NCBI GenBank assembly: GCA_022702545.1
Contig: JAHRBC010000003.1
Coordinates: forward strand, 3,348,001-3,412,000
DNA length: 64,000 nucleotides
Source of the DNA: Phycomyces nitens
Taxonomy: Eukaryota; Mucoromycota; Mucoromycetes; Mucorales; Phycomycetaceae
Direction of reading: 5' to 3'
Shown: piece by piece, positions 11,134 to 24,882 of the stretch
How the letters are laid out: the number at the start of each line of letters is the position of its first letter
Position numbering within the stretch: position 1 is the first letter of the stretch
Notes under the pieces: model-generated
What the model saw: only the letters and a program-made list of their open reading frames with translations
Told to the model about the DNA's origin: nothing
The model's database searches: none
Made by a program: the position numbers and the translations under genes

Positions 11134-13063
11134 TATTTAATTTTAATTATGATTATGATTATTATTATTATTTGAAGAGAGAAATGGTTGTTAATGATGG
11201 TGGGGTATTTATAAGTGAGTAATCGACAAAGAATTGACTCTTTTCTTTTTTAAATGGAAATAGGAGAGTAGAGTTGAGATCGCCAGGAAAAATAAAATAA
11301 AAAAAGAGAGATATTAAAAAAAAAGGGGGTTTGTTACAATAAATATACAAGTCAAATAGTCCCAGAGTCGAGTAGACATATAAAGGAACAATGGAATGAA
11401 GAAGACGTTTGGATGGAGCTGAAAGAAATGTCCCTCTTATACGGAATGAAATCTCACTCACCTATTCATTCTCTTGTTGTCATGGTTTTTTGGACAGAAT
11501 TCTCTTCTATTATAACAAAATCGAACTTTGACCAACATTCCCTATCTTGCCTTGTTCTTCATGTCATCGATCGCCCTCACAAAAAGTACATAACACATGT
11601 ACAATTATAAACCTTCTTTAGAATCCCCTTTTAGGTGGCTTACTACCATTGTAAGCCAAAAACACCACCAGAAGTAGAGGCTCATCGACCCATAAATAAC
11701 TCAATTCCGGTCATTGAAAGGTATCAGGAAATCTGCCATTGGACCCTTTCTCTCTTCTTTCTCTTAAAAGTTCATTTTTTCCAATGTTATAATATTAGTC
11801 TTTGTCTTTACCATGCTTAAACAAGTGTAACCCACATTCGTAATACAGGTCCAGTTCCATTGTTCATCTTTCCGGTCTGATTATCACTTGAGCATAGGAG
11901 AATGTTGTATGGATATAAATACATAAAGGTTTCTATAAACTCTCCTTGACATGGTGAGCTGTCGATTCAAACCTTGTTAATTCATTCCTTGCAAAATGTG
12001 GTTGGATTAGGAGGACGCTTTGATAAACTCCGTGTTGGTCATACCTATCAAGCATGTCATGATGGTGACACATTATGCTTTGGACCCTCCTTTCAAATAG
12101 CCAACATACGGCGTGTCTGGTTTCCCTTGTGATTTGGCCCGTTCTCTTGTCTTTTCTAGCAGTCGAAAAGTCGTCGGTTATTGTCCAGAATAAGGGTTTC
12201 TCGATGTATGATCTTCTACGTCTGTAGCTCACAATAGCCATCTAATCTGTAGTCTGGACTCCAATTCACTCTCCAACTAATGCCATCGCGTAGAAAATAC
12301 AAACATAAAGAGCGTGAATAGGTTGGTATGTGATCTTCAAACTGTCTTGGAATCTTCTCATTCCAGTCCGAGTGTGGTATGAAGGAATAGAGAAAGAGCT
12401 GTACGCTTCTTAGTCGTAACACTCAACAGTATGCCAGGGCTCATACTAGACCAATTTAATTTTATCCCAGACTAAAAAGCCAAAATGTCTGTGCTTTAGG
12501 TTAAATTGAAGACATCTTCATCTACATATATATATATGTAACAGGTGTCAAATAGTATTACAGGTATCCATAAAAAAGAATACAGTCTTATTAATGCACC
12601 TTTTTATTTATATTTATATATCTTTTCTCTCTCTCTCTCTCTCCAAAGTGGCTGGGATCACATTCTTTGGTTATTCGATGGCCTTTCGATCTCGATCTAA
12701 TCAAGTTTACCTTGAGAATTACACTTTATACAATTAAAAATATTCATTCAAGGAATATTCAATTTCATATCTTACACAATACAAATTAGTATTGAATATA
12801 TTAATAAACGTGATTATTAAAATTGATAGGGGGATGGGATTATCATTGTATTTGTGATATATCTTACACTTGGGGTCTATTTTTATTCAGAGGCATGGAA
12901 TTAGATGAAAAATTAAATGAAAAAACCAAAATACTACAAGTGCTTTGGATGTGGCATTTGTCAATAAAAGAAGGAGAAGACTTTTTGTTTTTGTTTTTTG
13001 GATGCTCCAGTCTCACTGAATTTAACGGCAAATGAGGTTCTTTAAAAATGTTTGGACCAACTG
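11134..13063. other. Intergenic region between kinase and RPL7 genes
   Basis: The first about 350 bases are the kinase promoter side, with ATT repeats at 11140-11175 and A-rich runs. The block 11930-12430 is less AT-rich and open on the minus strand in two overlapping frames (about 100 and 68 codons), which could be an eroded coding element, but no motif is recognisable. A CT run lies at about 12627-12643 and a TA run near 12527. Confidence 0.4.
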
Positions 13064-13852
13064 TCAAGTCATGGCCTGGACAAGCTTGTTGATATCACTT
13101 TCACGGTTACCAGCATCGCCACCTTGTACATAATGCTTGGCCTTTCTTGGTCTCCAGAAAGCCTTTGAGTTTGGGTTGTTTAACTTGAATGGCCATAGAA
13201 AACTATTGACTTGCTTGAAATGGTCTCCAACCGTAAATAGCTCGTGAATCATGTCTTCGACGCACAGGATTCCATACTTGCCCAAGGATTGTTCAATGAT
13301 CTTGTTATCATTGATTGGAATACGTTGGCCATTGACCTTTACAAACCCACGCTTGTAGACCAGTTCTCGGATTGTCTTTAGATTAGGATCACCATAGGCA
13401 ATAAATGGCTCGATAATCTGCAGCATGTGCGATGTGGCCTTGTTCAGACGCACAAACACACCGTTATTGATCTGGAGTAGTCTGAATAGCTCGAGAACCT
13501 TTCGTGTCTTTGGCTGTATATTATTGATGCCTTTGATCCGGATTATAAATAATAGCTGGGGTTCTGATGGGACAAAGAAGTTTCCTATACTCTTTGCCTG
13601 TCGCCGTAAACGAATTTCTTCTTCTTCCTTTTGTCGATATTCACGCACATATTGATCAGCCCGTCTAAAGATCACCTTTCGTACTTGCAGATTGGCCTTG
13701 TACTTTATTAGTCAAAGTTCATTAAAACTCGCTCTTGTACCTTTCGCTCCTCGGATTTCTTTTGAGCAGCATCTGTGGCTGCCTTGACATCAGTCTTTCT
13801 TTTCTTCAAGAGAGTCTCTGGAATACAGACTTGATCTAATGTGGGTACAGTT
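13064..13852 (-). CDS. RPL7: 60S ribosomal protein L7 (uL30), first exon unresolved
   Basis: Two exons are clear: complement(13741..13852) and complement(13064..13696), joined by a 44-nt intron (gtacaa...tacaag; a 38-nt version ending at 13703 is also possible). The protein reads [19 protein letters not shown], a basic linker, [17 protein letters not shown], then the uL30 core with [45 protein letters not shown], and the family C-terminus [19 protein letters not shown] and [14 protein letters not shown]. It is a constituent of the large ribosomal subunit that contacts rRNA. The exon at 13852 starts in phase 2 directly after an AAT-repeat polypyrimidine-poor acceptor (tattatag). The start codon lies in a further upstream exon that I could not place. 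Identity is secure; the 5' end is incomplete. Confidence 0.9.
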
Positions 13853-13854
13853 CT

Positions 13855-13885
<31 letters not shown>

Positions 13886-13900
13886 TAATAATAACAATAA
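13855..13900. repeat. (AAT)n/(AAC) repeat abutting the RPL7 acceptor
   Basis: AAT units interrupted by AAC sit immediately upstream (in gene orientation) of the RPL7 exon at 13852, so length change would alter the intron's 3' splice region. Confidence 0.85.
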
Positions 13901-15340
13901 AATCGTCAGCCCTCATTTAAACAAAGAAAAGGAGACTTGTTTATGAATTATAGGATTAAAATATATAAATGATGTGTGCATTGTCTAGATTCGCCTTGCA
14001 ACATATAACATTTGAAGTATTGATGTCTGAATTATAGAGTCAATCGTATTAGCTAGATTTTTAAAAAAAAAAAAAAAGTAATGTTTTTTGTTTGGATTCC
14101 AAAATTTAATCTTTAATCTTCCATCATGAACTTGAATAAGTTGTACTAGCATGATGTGTATAGAGCGATTGTCTAGTTTTGAATGAAATCTAATCGAGAA
14201 ACCTACGTTCCAGTCATAAAGGACAAAGAGTATAAGGAATTTTGGAGGGGTGACTGACAGTAGATATCACTCAAATGATTGGTTGATGTCGATCAATACA
14301 GTCTTGTATTAAAAGGTAAGGCTTGGTCGAATATATCTTGGTCCAAAGAGGACGCTTGACAATGATGGTGTCAATTGTAATTGTTGGCACTACCAATCTT
14401 TTTTTAAAATATATATATATATATATAAATCCAAGTTTGGTCTACCGGGACCTTGTTTCCAAAAACAAAACAAAAAAGTCTATTTCGATTGCTTTGTTCT
14501 TATTAGACCTACAGTTGAATTGCACGCAATTCACTAATCTGTCAAGGGAGAATTTCGATAACCCTCTTAAAGAGGAGTTTATATGTTGGAGGACTTGGCA
14601 GGCTATTAGATTCAAGACTCGGTTAGGGTGAGATTGACAAGCAAGTTGGGTGGATTTTGGATATGTGTGAGGGCAGATGGACTTTATGAAAATTGTTTTA
14701 GCAGACATTGTATGTAAAAACGCAAATGTCTGACAAATTGGCTTGTTTGAATAGCAGAGAAACAGGCTCTACTTATTGATTACCTCTTTTGAGGTAACTA
14801 CCTTGGATAATTCACCATGAAATGATCATTAGATGTATAGTTTATTTCTGTTTTGACGGCCGGTTTATCCTGCACACATTAATGAGCAATATGGAACCCC
14901 ATATTCCAATTTCTGTATATTTGTTGGTTCCGAGGTAGTACGTCGTGAAACGCATGCTCTCTCTTGTAGGCTACACAACTTATAGTGCTTTGGCTATAGA
15001 TCAAGGCATAGTGTAGTTATTACTGCAAGATGTTAAACCCAAAAACCAACTCTTACTGCCGTTTTCCCTCTGCAGGTCAACTACAATGGCAAAAGGGTTC
15101 CAATACACACGTGATAATGTTTTTTATTTATACACATATGCTTCTTGGACACCTTTATAAAGGCAACAAGGCCAGGTTTACAAGCACACATATGTTGAAT
15201 GCTCCTCCCCACCCCCTATTTTATAGCATGACTCGACTTGTCCACTTGACCTTTTCACCCCTATTCTCATCTCGTTATTTTGTGCTTTTCATCTTAATCA
15301 TTTCCAATAAACATCTTTACAGATTCCCATCACTGATCCA
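13901..15340. other. Intergenic region between RPL7 and G-beta genes (divergent)
   Basis: It should contain the missing RPL7 first exon and both promoters. An ATGTCTGCTAAAACA word on the minus strand at 14708 would give a ribosomal-protein-like MSAKT start, but no GT donor follows in phase. An acceptor-like tctttacag at 15313-15321, just before the G-beta ATG, suggests a 5'UTR intron in that gene. Otherwise nothing recognised. Confidence 0.4.
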
Positions 15341-16519
15341 ATGAATGACGAGAGCGACATTCCAGAACGTATTGCTGCTGCCAAGAGAGAGGCCGAGGCT
15401 CTTAAAGAGAGGATCAAGCAACGAAAAGAAGCCCTGGCAGACACAAACCGCAAGTATCCATGAGCTGCAAACCGATTAAATTTTGCTCTTACTGTCTTTA
15501 TGAATAAATCATCTAGTCCAAGAAATGACCAAGGATATCGACCCACTACCCCGCATCATGATGAAAGTTCGCAGGACTCTCAAGGGTCATCTTTCCAAGA
15601 TATATGCGATGCATTGGGCTTCTGACAAGCGTCATCTTGTATCGGCCTCCCAGGACGGCAAACTAATTGTCTGGGATGCTTACTCGAGTAATAAAGTGCA
15701 TGCCATTCCACTACGCTCTTCGTGGGTAATGTCATGCGCTTATTCTCCTTCTGGGAACTTTGTGGCCTGTGGTGGACTTGACAATATATGCTCCATCTAC
15801 ACCTTGCGAACACGCGAAGGACCTGTCCGACCAGCCCGTGAATTATCGGCTCACACCGGTTATCTCAGTAGCTGTCGTTTCCTCGACGATCGCCGGATTC
15901 TGACTGCATCTGGAGACATGACATGTATGTTGTGGGACATTGATGCAGGCGTAAAGATTGAGGAATTCAAAGATCATTCGGGGGATGTGATGAGGTAAAC
16001 AAGAAGAAGAAGAAGAAGAAAAATAAGATTACAAAGCACAGCTCTTGATTGTGTACATTTAGTCTCTCACTTGGACCTAATCCAAATGTGTTTGTTACCG
16101 GAGCATGCGACACTACTGCCAAAGTATGGGACATTCGCACTAAACGCTGTGTTCAAACTTTTGTTGGCCATGAAGGAGACATTAATGCTGTCCAGTTCTT
16201 TCCTAATGGTGATGCATTTGCCACCGGATCCGATGATGCTACATGCAGACTGTTTGATCTGCGTGCAGATTGTGAAATGAGCGTGTATTCGCATGAGTCT
16301 ATTCTGTGTGGAATCACATCTCTTGCATTCTCAGCGTCAGGACGTTTGATGTTTGGTGGATATGATGACTACAGCTCCTATGTCTGGGATACCCTCAAGG
16401 GTGAGCGTGTAGGCGCATTAGGAAATCATAGCAATCGCGTATCGTGTGTAGGCGTTGCGAGTGATGGCATGGCATTATGCACCGGTAGCTGGGATTCTAC
16501 CCTCAAGATATGGGCATAA
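15341..16519 (+). CDS. Heterotrimeric G-protein beta subunit (seven WD40 repeats)
   Basis: Exons 15341-15449, 15517-15994, 16063-16519 give 347 residues. The N-terminal coiled coil ([18 protein letters not shown]) pairs with G-gamma; the WD propeller includes the near-invariant [45 protein letters not shown] and [13 protein letters not shown], ending DSTLKIWA, the normal G-beta C-terminus. The product is the beta subunit relaying receptor signals at the plasma membrane (pheromone or nutrient sensing in fungi). Intron 1 begins GCAAGT rather than GT: only this GC-AG junction restores the conserved [17 protein letters not shown]; the nearby GTATCC donor would shift frame. Length matches the family (about 340-350). 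No truncation. Confidence 0.95.
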
Positions 16520-18266
16520 AAGACGGATATTGTTGATCATTTCATCATTTTATATTTGTAAACCCATTTGTTACCCTTGCCTAACTTTACCTACCCCATA
16601 ATCTCTCTTGATTTATTTTTTTATGCTTCATAAAATACTAGGCCCATCTATGCATACAGAAAGTTCAAACCATAATATGGACAATGCGAATATTCCTACT
16701 ATGTTGGATAAATATACAAAGGAGTGTTTTTATTTATTTATTTGTACAAGAATAAATTCTAGTACAAAATAATAATAATAATAATAAAAGGGGGGCCAAT
16801 TTTCTATGGGTAACAGCACAAATTTCTGTTGATGAATCTAATGGGTTTATATACCCATATTGCGTGCATCATTCTCTGATCCCCTTGCTTTGTATTGTTT
16901 GATTAAACATCACCAAGCATATCTCAAGAATTGTCCAAATAAAGCTTGGGCTGTAATATTTTGATGTCACCCTTGATCTTTCTTGGGACACTCTTACCTT
17001 TTGTTGTAATGGCCATTTATGCTTCAAAAAAATCTTTTAATCAGTTGCTATCGAGTTGTTTAAACGATACTCCCTATTGTCCATATCTTTATTTATTTAT
17101 TAATATTAAAATCAATATAAACCGAGTAAATCTTGACATACAGAAATATATACGATTGTCGGAGTATTATTCAATTCCCGTCATCGCATATTTTTGAATT
17201 CCCGGAATGTAATATAAATACAAACAGTTTGGAAAATCCAACAATGTGGGTAAATTGTTTGGATACTAAAGAAAGAGGAAAAGGGATGCAAAACCCCTGA
17301 TTTCATAGATTAATTTCTGTATTGTTATTTTGAATGATGTGCAATAGTATGAGCATGGCTGGAATTTATTAATAAACTTGAAGAAAAAGTGATGAGAAAA
17401 CAGATCAATGCTTATTCACATTGCCCAAACTCTGGTAATTTAAAGAACATTTTGTTGCAGATCTGTATTTAATATGTTTACCAGAACTACTCTATACCAA
17501 ATGTCTATATAAGTATACAGTAATTATAAATTAATTTACCTCCTTGATCTTTTTATTATAAAAAGTGCATTGCTAGTTGAATAATAGGTCTTTTCACGTT
17601 TATATACAACCATGCGACAATTCAATCAAGACCTAGTTTCTTGATGATAAAAGTCACTGCTGGGGCTACCGGATAGTGGGCCTGTGGATTTCGGGGAAAT
17701 GGTTTTTTTATCTATACTAGTATAAAGGCTTGTAAAGATTGAATGTGAGTTCCAAATGCCAAAGGTATTATTGCTTTGATGGCGTGGATATTTTTCTTTT
17801 TGTTCGAGAGAATTAGTCCAGACTCAATCCAACAATGCAGCCTGTTATACAAAAACATTAACAATAGTGTAATTCGAGACTCTTTCTCCTTTTATATAGT
17901 AATAATATCAATCTATTAAAGGGAACAAAAAAAGTATATAGAAGTCTACCATGCCATTTTACACTGAAATCTGACTGATTACTATTTCAGAGATCTTCAT
18001 TCGTAATCATTTATACATATAAAGAACTAACTATTCTGATGAGGTGTCTCGAGTGCACCAAACGGGCAAATTTAAGAATATGGTTTACTGCGTTTATAAA
18101 TCTTTTTGGTCACCCAAAATTACATACGTTTATTTTTACTTGGTCGGAGGAAAGGATAATCCGCAATTTATTGGCCAAAAGTCTTTTGGCGGGATTAGGA
18201 TTTAAAGAAGCCAAAGTGACTGAAACATGTATTAAAGATATATATCTTTTCTTCTTTGTTTTCACC
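16520..18266. other. AT-rich intergenic region
   Basis: The 3' flank of the G-beta gene and the promoter of the cytidylyltransferase gene. An AAT run lies at 16764-16787. No coding sequence or RNA gene was supported; apparent frames are short and Ile/Phe/Tyr-biased. Confidence 0.5.
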
Positions 18267-19852
<1,586 letters not shown>

Positions 19853-21265
19853 AACAAATATTATAAAACATTTAGTTATTTTAAAAGATATTTCAAGAAC
19901 AAAGGTATACCATAGTAAATGTATCTTGAAAATGAAAAAAAAATTGGCTGTACTATATCTATTTGCGATTGTATGAATACATATGTGAAGTAACAGCTAG
20001 AAAGTTATTAAAAAAATATCTCAAATTGCTACTATTTATTGTAAGAAAATAATACTCTAGAAGATTGAAAACCAAAGGTCCATTAATAGTTGAATAGTTT
20101 TAAAGATTCGACTCAATTATCTATCTTGAATTTCTATAGTATGTTATACTTTAGGTGGTTATATTTAGCTACGATGGTTGTTTCCGTGGAGTTTCCTTGA
20201 ACTATTAAAATAGACAGAAAGTGGGTAACTATGAACTATTTCACTCAATTAAAGTAAAATATTCATTTAAAATAGTAAAGTATATAATCCGAGAACAATA
20301 CTCAATGAGTGAGTACATTGTTTTATTGACTACTTCAAATTACCTGTTAGTAACTATACATTAAAATGTAAAGCTGCTGAGCAATCGAGCTCAAAATGGC
20401 AGATATTTCTTGACGTCTAAACGATATAAATATGTATGTCCTTTCTTCTTAGCAATTTTTCTTTAATAGTTTATAGTTCAACATGAATGTAATACTTTTT
20501 TATGAATATTTTCATGAGAATATTGTTGGCTGTAATTGATTTACTATGGAAAAAAATTCAGTGTATCCTGAGTACTAGTAAGATGTAATATCTAGTAAAC
20601 ATCCTTTGGCTTGCGTAATCCTGATAGAAAAACCAGGATACAGAGCCCTCTGTATGAAAACAACTAAAAACAGGATTATGTGCACTATATAAAGATAGGC
20701 CGAAAACTATAAGTATGAGAAATTATAGTATTATAGAGATTGTATAATTAAGCTATAAATGTACCTTGACCAAAGATAAAAAAACCCATAAATTAACAGC
20801 TGTAAACTTCTTTAATACTAATATCTCAATCACTCCCAAGTGTTCAAATATTTATTAAAACTAGTCAATCATCCTAGGGATCTATATGATGCACTTGAAG
20901 CTTTATTAGAGTCAGATACAGCCTTTTATTAAAAGAGCTATATTTCCATTCTATCCAAATAAATAATCATACAAATTAAAAATTAAATTTGAAGCAATGA
21001 AACAAAAATAAAATACTAAAAATAAAAAAGTAAAGTCAAAATATTAGAAGCTTGAAAACTATAAAGTAGCACTATATTAACATTATTGAACAGACTCTGT
21101 GTAAAAAATCCATTTTCTTTCTCTCACTATATCTTTAAAAATATATTAAAAAATAATTATGTTAAGAAATATAAAACAAAATAAAAATAATGCAAAAGTA
21201 ACAAAAAAGGAAATACCAGAATTTGTAGAGAGAAATTTTTTTAAAAAATTATGATAAGAGAAATG
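19853..21265. other. Very AT-rich intergenic region
   Basis: About 1.4 kb dominated by A/T with no frame above background. No gene, tRNA or repeat of note. The composition becomes A-rich on the plus strand toward 21000-21250, next to the candidate insertion. Confidence 0.5.
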
Positions 21266-21267
21266 AT

Positions 21268-22108
21268 TATTTGGTTGACGTCATGGAATTATAAGTGACA
21301 AGCTTTTATACTCGGATCGGACTATTTCGGACTAGTCCGGTGCTTGTCACAGTCTACGTCGATGTCCGGTATTATGGTCCGGGCAGTTTAAAAATAGTTT
21401 ATCATTTTTTAATAAAGACGTCACACTTGACGCGTGATGTGTTTGTATGGTTGTGTATGGTAACCGAACGGGCGACAAATAAAATATATAAAAGAAACAA
21501 TGAAAGAACCAGTAAAAGACTAACGAAACTCAACAGAAATATCCCCAAAATGACCGGGCAAAATATAACTGCTCTTCAGAGATCGAGAGCTTAAACTCAA
21601 AAGAATAAAATAACCGTAAAATTGATCGTAAAACTGACTGATAATATTTATTCATTAGAAAAGAATGTCTTTTATAGACAAAGAAAATAACTAAAAGAAT
21701 AACCGAAAAATGAAATAATACAATAATAAAATGATGCCATCAAGGCCAAAGGAAAATATAATAAAAAAAAATACTATAACATAGTAAAGAAAGGGGTAAG
21801 ACAAAGAAGTAGGGGAAATAAACTAAAGAAGTACAGAATGGTGCAATCCTGCAAGAAAGTGAGAAAGGATTCACAAAGGAAATATAAAAGGAAAGAGTAT
21901 AAAAGGAAATAATAAAATGTGATAAAATAAAATAAAGAAAAATTGAAAAGAAAGAGAAATAAAGAAACTCGGGGATCGGCCATCCTTACTCGGCTCGGAC
22001 TTCTTCTTCGGACTGGTCCGGCCTCCGACCCCTCCTAGGCCTTTTCCGGGCCCTTGGTCCGGCTTCATGGTCGAAACCGAACCTGCCCACAACACACGTG
22101 TCACACTA
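21268..22108. mobile_element. Putative LTR-like insertion just upstream of a tRNA gene
   Basis: Two GC-rich blocks alien to the surrounding AT-rich DNA bracket this segment: 21310-21340 and 21988-22021. They share ACTCGG..CGGACT and TCGGACT(A/G)GTCCGG in the same orientation, about 680 bases apart, and each is followed by a further GGTCCGG word. Between them the sequence is A/purine-rich on the plus strand, with a TATA-like aaaatatataaaag near 21480 and no long coding frame. The right end stops a few bases from a tRNA gene, as seen for Ty1, Ty3 and DGLT-type elements that integrate next to Pol III genes. Ends and duplication are not defined; a solo LTR or unrelated repeat is possible. Confidence 0.35.
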
Positions 22109-22112
22109 ATAA

Positions 22113-22206
22113 GCCCCTGTGGCGCAGTCGGCAGCGCATTGTGCTTATACTTCAAAGGTATACCAGAGTCACGCAGTGGTCGCGAGTTCGAGCCTCGCCA
22201 GGGGCA
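22113..22206 (+). tRNA. tRNA-Ile(UAU) with a 21-nt intron
   Basis: A full cloverleaf folds: acceptor GCCCCTG/CAGGGGC; D stem GCGC/GCGC; anticodon stem TTGTG/CGCAG (two G-U pairs); T stem GCGAG/CTCGC with loop TTCGAGC; discriminator A at 22206. The anticodon TAT is 22146-22148, decoding AUA isoleucine. An intron lies after A37, 22150-22170; its GTATA (22158-22162) can pair with TATAC across the anticodon, as usual for eukaryotic pre-tRNAs. Box A TGGCGCAGTCGG and box B GGTCGCGAGTTCGAGCC are intact. No CCA is encoded, and a T run follows. tRNA-Ile(UAU) genes with introns occur in yeast and animals. Confidence 0.92.
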
Positions 22207-22207
22207 C

Positions 22208-22214
22208 TTTTTTT
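22208..22214 (+). terminator. RNA polymerase III T-tract terminator
   Basis: Seven consecutive T residues begin two bases after the tRNA discriminator, a standard Pol III stop. Confidence 0.9.
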
Positions 22215-24082
22215 GACTTCGGAGATAAGTGTGTTACACAAGATTGGATCGGAGAGTTGCGTAATATGTTATCCGCTATGGCTATATAATTTTGAGCATT
22301 AACTTGAGTGGTGCTTGTTAGATGTATTTTTTTTATTCTATTAATTTAATCCAAAAAAAAAACTTGACTATCAGAAAGTGTTCAGCATTATGGTAGAGAC
22401 ATTTTATTTAGTTACATTGATTATGTGTATATCAAATGGAATTAAGCGCAACAAAGTCTGCAATATTACCAAGAAATCCAAAGAACCAAGATAGGCACAT
22501 ACAAAGGCTACCTAAAGACAGAGATAATTAGCGAGAGAATCGAGTCATTTTGTGCTGCTAGCAGATAGAAATTGATCTGCACTGTATGAAAGCATTCATC
22601 TGTAGATGCAAGACGACTGGCTGTATGATACACTTGGGTTTCGGCTCATGTATTGCAGCTCACGGATTTCATTTGACAACGACAGCCGTAATGTCAAATA
22701 AACGGGAGAATATGAACTTAATTCTGTGTAATTGATACAAAAAGCTCTTGAGCCTGATAAATATTTTCATTTACAATAAAATATATACTGATAATGTATA
22801 CAAGTATTAGAACCAATTACTTTCAACAGTCAGCTGTGTGTCGAATTTTATACCATGGCTTTATACAACTCTTATTCATAGGGAATTACAGAGTTTCCCC
22901 CCGAAACATGTCACTAATTAAACTTTTATTATAATACTCTTTACTCAAAGACATTCCGTGCTAGTCAAATATTGATTCGAGTGATTATAGAATGTTATCA
23001 AACTCAAAAAGTAAACAACATGGTTTGACTATTTAAGCATGGTGAATCATAAGATGGCCTAGATCAGAAACTGTATTTTGTTCAGGTGTCCAGTTTTTCG
23101 GATTTTATTCAAAGGTAAATATTAATTAACCAGAATTCTTGGCTGCAAAGAATACATGGCAATGGCATAGAATACCATCAATAAACGAACAGCCTAAATA
23201 TGGAGTAGAAAATGAACAAGGGTAATTGAATTCATCTCAATGAATAAAGGTGTCATATACATTGGAATCTTGGTCTAGATTTTGAAATAACATTGTAGAA
23301 CATTCTATACCAATTTTACCGATTCTGTTGATTATCTTGATACCTTTATCAAAAGGCTTTGTGAGAGTCAGAGACACTGGATTTCGTTTCTTGAATAGAC
23401 ATCTACGTTATTTATCTATGTGCAAAGTTACCAAAACATATAAACCTCATATCCATACTTTCCTTAACAAAGACTTTGAACTGCAAATAAAGTGACGAGA
23501 ATTTAGGCATCAGATGGGACTAATGTTGAAACGTGCGGATATGATGTATGAAAGGGGAAAAGGATTCTTAGTATGATAGGAAACCAAGTCCCACCTATCC
23601 ATTTTGAGAGACCTGAATACAGGTTCTCACGCCACATACAGATTCAATAGTTTGTTCTCTTTTGTTGAAATAAAGAGTAAACCAAAGTAAAGGAAAAAGA
23701 GAGATATTTCTAGGGTGTATTGTTGGTATCCATATAGTCAAATGTTGAGGCTCTAGATGGCTTAATTGAATATTTTTTCTTTTAAAGAAAAAGTATGATA
23801 AAGACCATGAAAATCCAATTTTATTCTTGATAGCATGTATACAAAGACAGGAATATGCCAAGTACATCTGGATAGCCCAAGAAAGGCCAGAGTCAAGCAA
23901 CACCTCTTCAGACTCTTTAACTAATTATCGTAAAGTCGTGTGAAATTGTTGCTTCTTATTTGCACCGCCAGATAGAGAGTGCATAAATGGGATCAAATGA
24001 TTTCTTAATCTTCTTTCTCTCCACTAAAAAAAAATCTTTACATCTTTTGTCGTCCAAAAAAACTACTACTATTTTTTTTAGG
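22215..24082. other. AT-rich intergenic region
   Basis: No gene was supported. The minus-strand frame at 23595-23903 is open for about 100 codons but shows no motif and is rich in Ile/Ser/His/Leu, so I leave it out. The last 90 bases before 24083 are T/A-rich with a tttttttag acceptor-like end, compatible with a leader intron of the next gene. Confidence 0.45.
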
Positions 24083-24493
24083 ATGAATGATTCGTATGTT
24101 GACGAAGATGACTATGACAATTCAATGGATGTCTATAGCGTCACTCTCAATGGGTTCTCATTTTGTGCACGACATGGATTGGAACTGTGTTATCGATGTA
24201 CAACTGACAATAGGGCGTGCAACAATATAATGGTCGTAGACATGCTCCATGAGCAGGTGTCTGAAGACATTCTTGAAGAAAGGTGGCAAGGTGATGAGCG
24301 GTCTCCTTTTACTGTGGCCCTTCAATGGACCCGATTACCGTCAGGGAAACCAGGCTGTATGGTGCACAGGACAGTCGGCTGCAAAAAATGCTTCAACTGG
24401 GAGCAAAAGATACTAAACGACGTGCAAGGTGGAATGAAGCCAAGAAAGATTCACAACCGAAAATCTCGAGAAAGAAAAGAAATGTTACATTGA
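24083..24493 (+). CDS. Small Cys/His-rich protein, probable zinc-binding, unknown function
   Basis: 136 residues from ATG 24083 (MNDSYVDEDDYDNSMDVYSV). The body has ordered cysteines: FCARHGLELCYRCTTD, then NRACNN, then GCMVHRTVGCKKCFNWEQ, followed by a strongly basic tail (KPRKIHNRKSRERKE). The acidic N-terminus, two CxxC-like pairs and basic C-terminus suggest a zinc-binding nuclear or nucleic-acid-binding protein. The CxxHxxxxCxxC pattern recalls MYND-like or HIT-like fingers in uncharacterised fungal proteins, but I cannot assign a named family. The frame stays open upstream to 23987 through low-complexity T/K-rich sequence; I chose 24083 because that upstream part looks like leader or intron sequence. 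Confidence 0.6.
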   Translation: MNDSYVDEDDYDNSMDVYSVTLNGFSFCARHGLELCYRCTTDNRACNNIMVVDMLHEQVSEDILEERWQGDERSPFTVALQWTRLPSGKPGCMVHRTVGCKKCFNWEQKILNDVQGGMKPRKIHNRKSRERKEMLH

Positions 24494-24882
24494 AAACTTG
24501 TATTTCTTTTCATTAAAGACCCAAATCATACAATTTAATAATATCAATTGTCTCTCTCTCTTTTTTTTGCAAGCACTTTATATATCACCCAAATTTTGGG
24601 TAGCCAAGATTGTGAAATCCAGTGCTGACTATAGGCCACAATAATCATTAAATTACTCTATATTGAAAAAGAGGAGATATTCACGCCCAATTTATTTCCA
24701 TGACTAAACAAGACATGGATACTCATTTGTCAAACAAAAGAAAACGTGGGCCGAGGGAGGCTGAACGCATGGATCGGATGATCAAATGGCGTCCAAGGTT
24801 GTAATTGTGACACAAAAACCACTGTCTTTAATAAACCTGGCTTGGAATAAAGAATGGAGGTTGGCATCTCTTTTCTATAATC
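24494..24882. other. Short intergenic region with a 37-codon basic ORF
   Basis: Mostly AT-rich. At 24701 an ATG opens 37 codons with KRKRGPREAERMDRMIKW, protein-like and basic. It could be an upstream ORF or a lost 5' exon of the APP1-like gene at 24883, but no convincing donor joins it in frame. Confidence 0.3.

Noticed and set aside
14698..14708. ATGTCTGCTAA on the minus strand as RPL7 first exon
   Set aside because: Would give the right phase and a plausible MSAK start, but the next bases are AACAAT, so no donor exists, and the intron would exceed 840 nt, far longer than the others.
15454..15516. GT donor (gtatcc) for G-beta intron 1
   Set aside because: It shifts the frame with both possible acceptors; the GC donor four bases earlier restores the conserved sequence.
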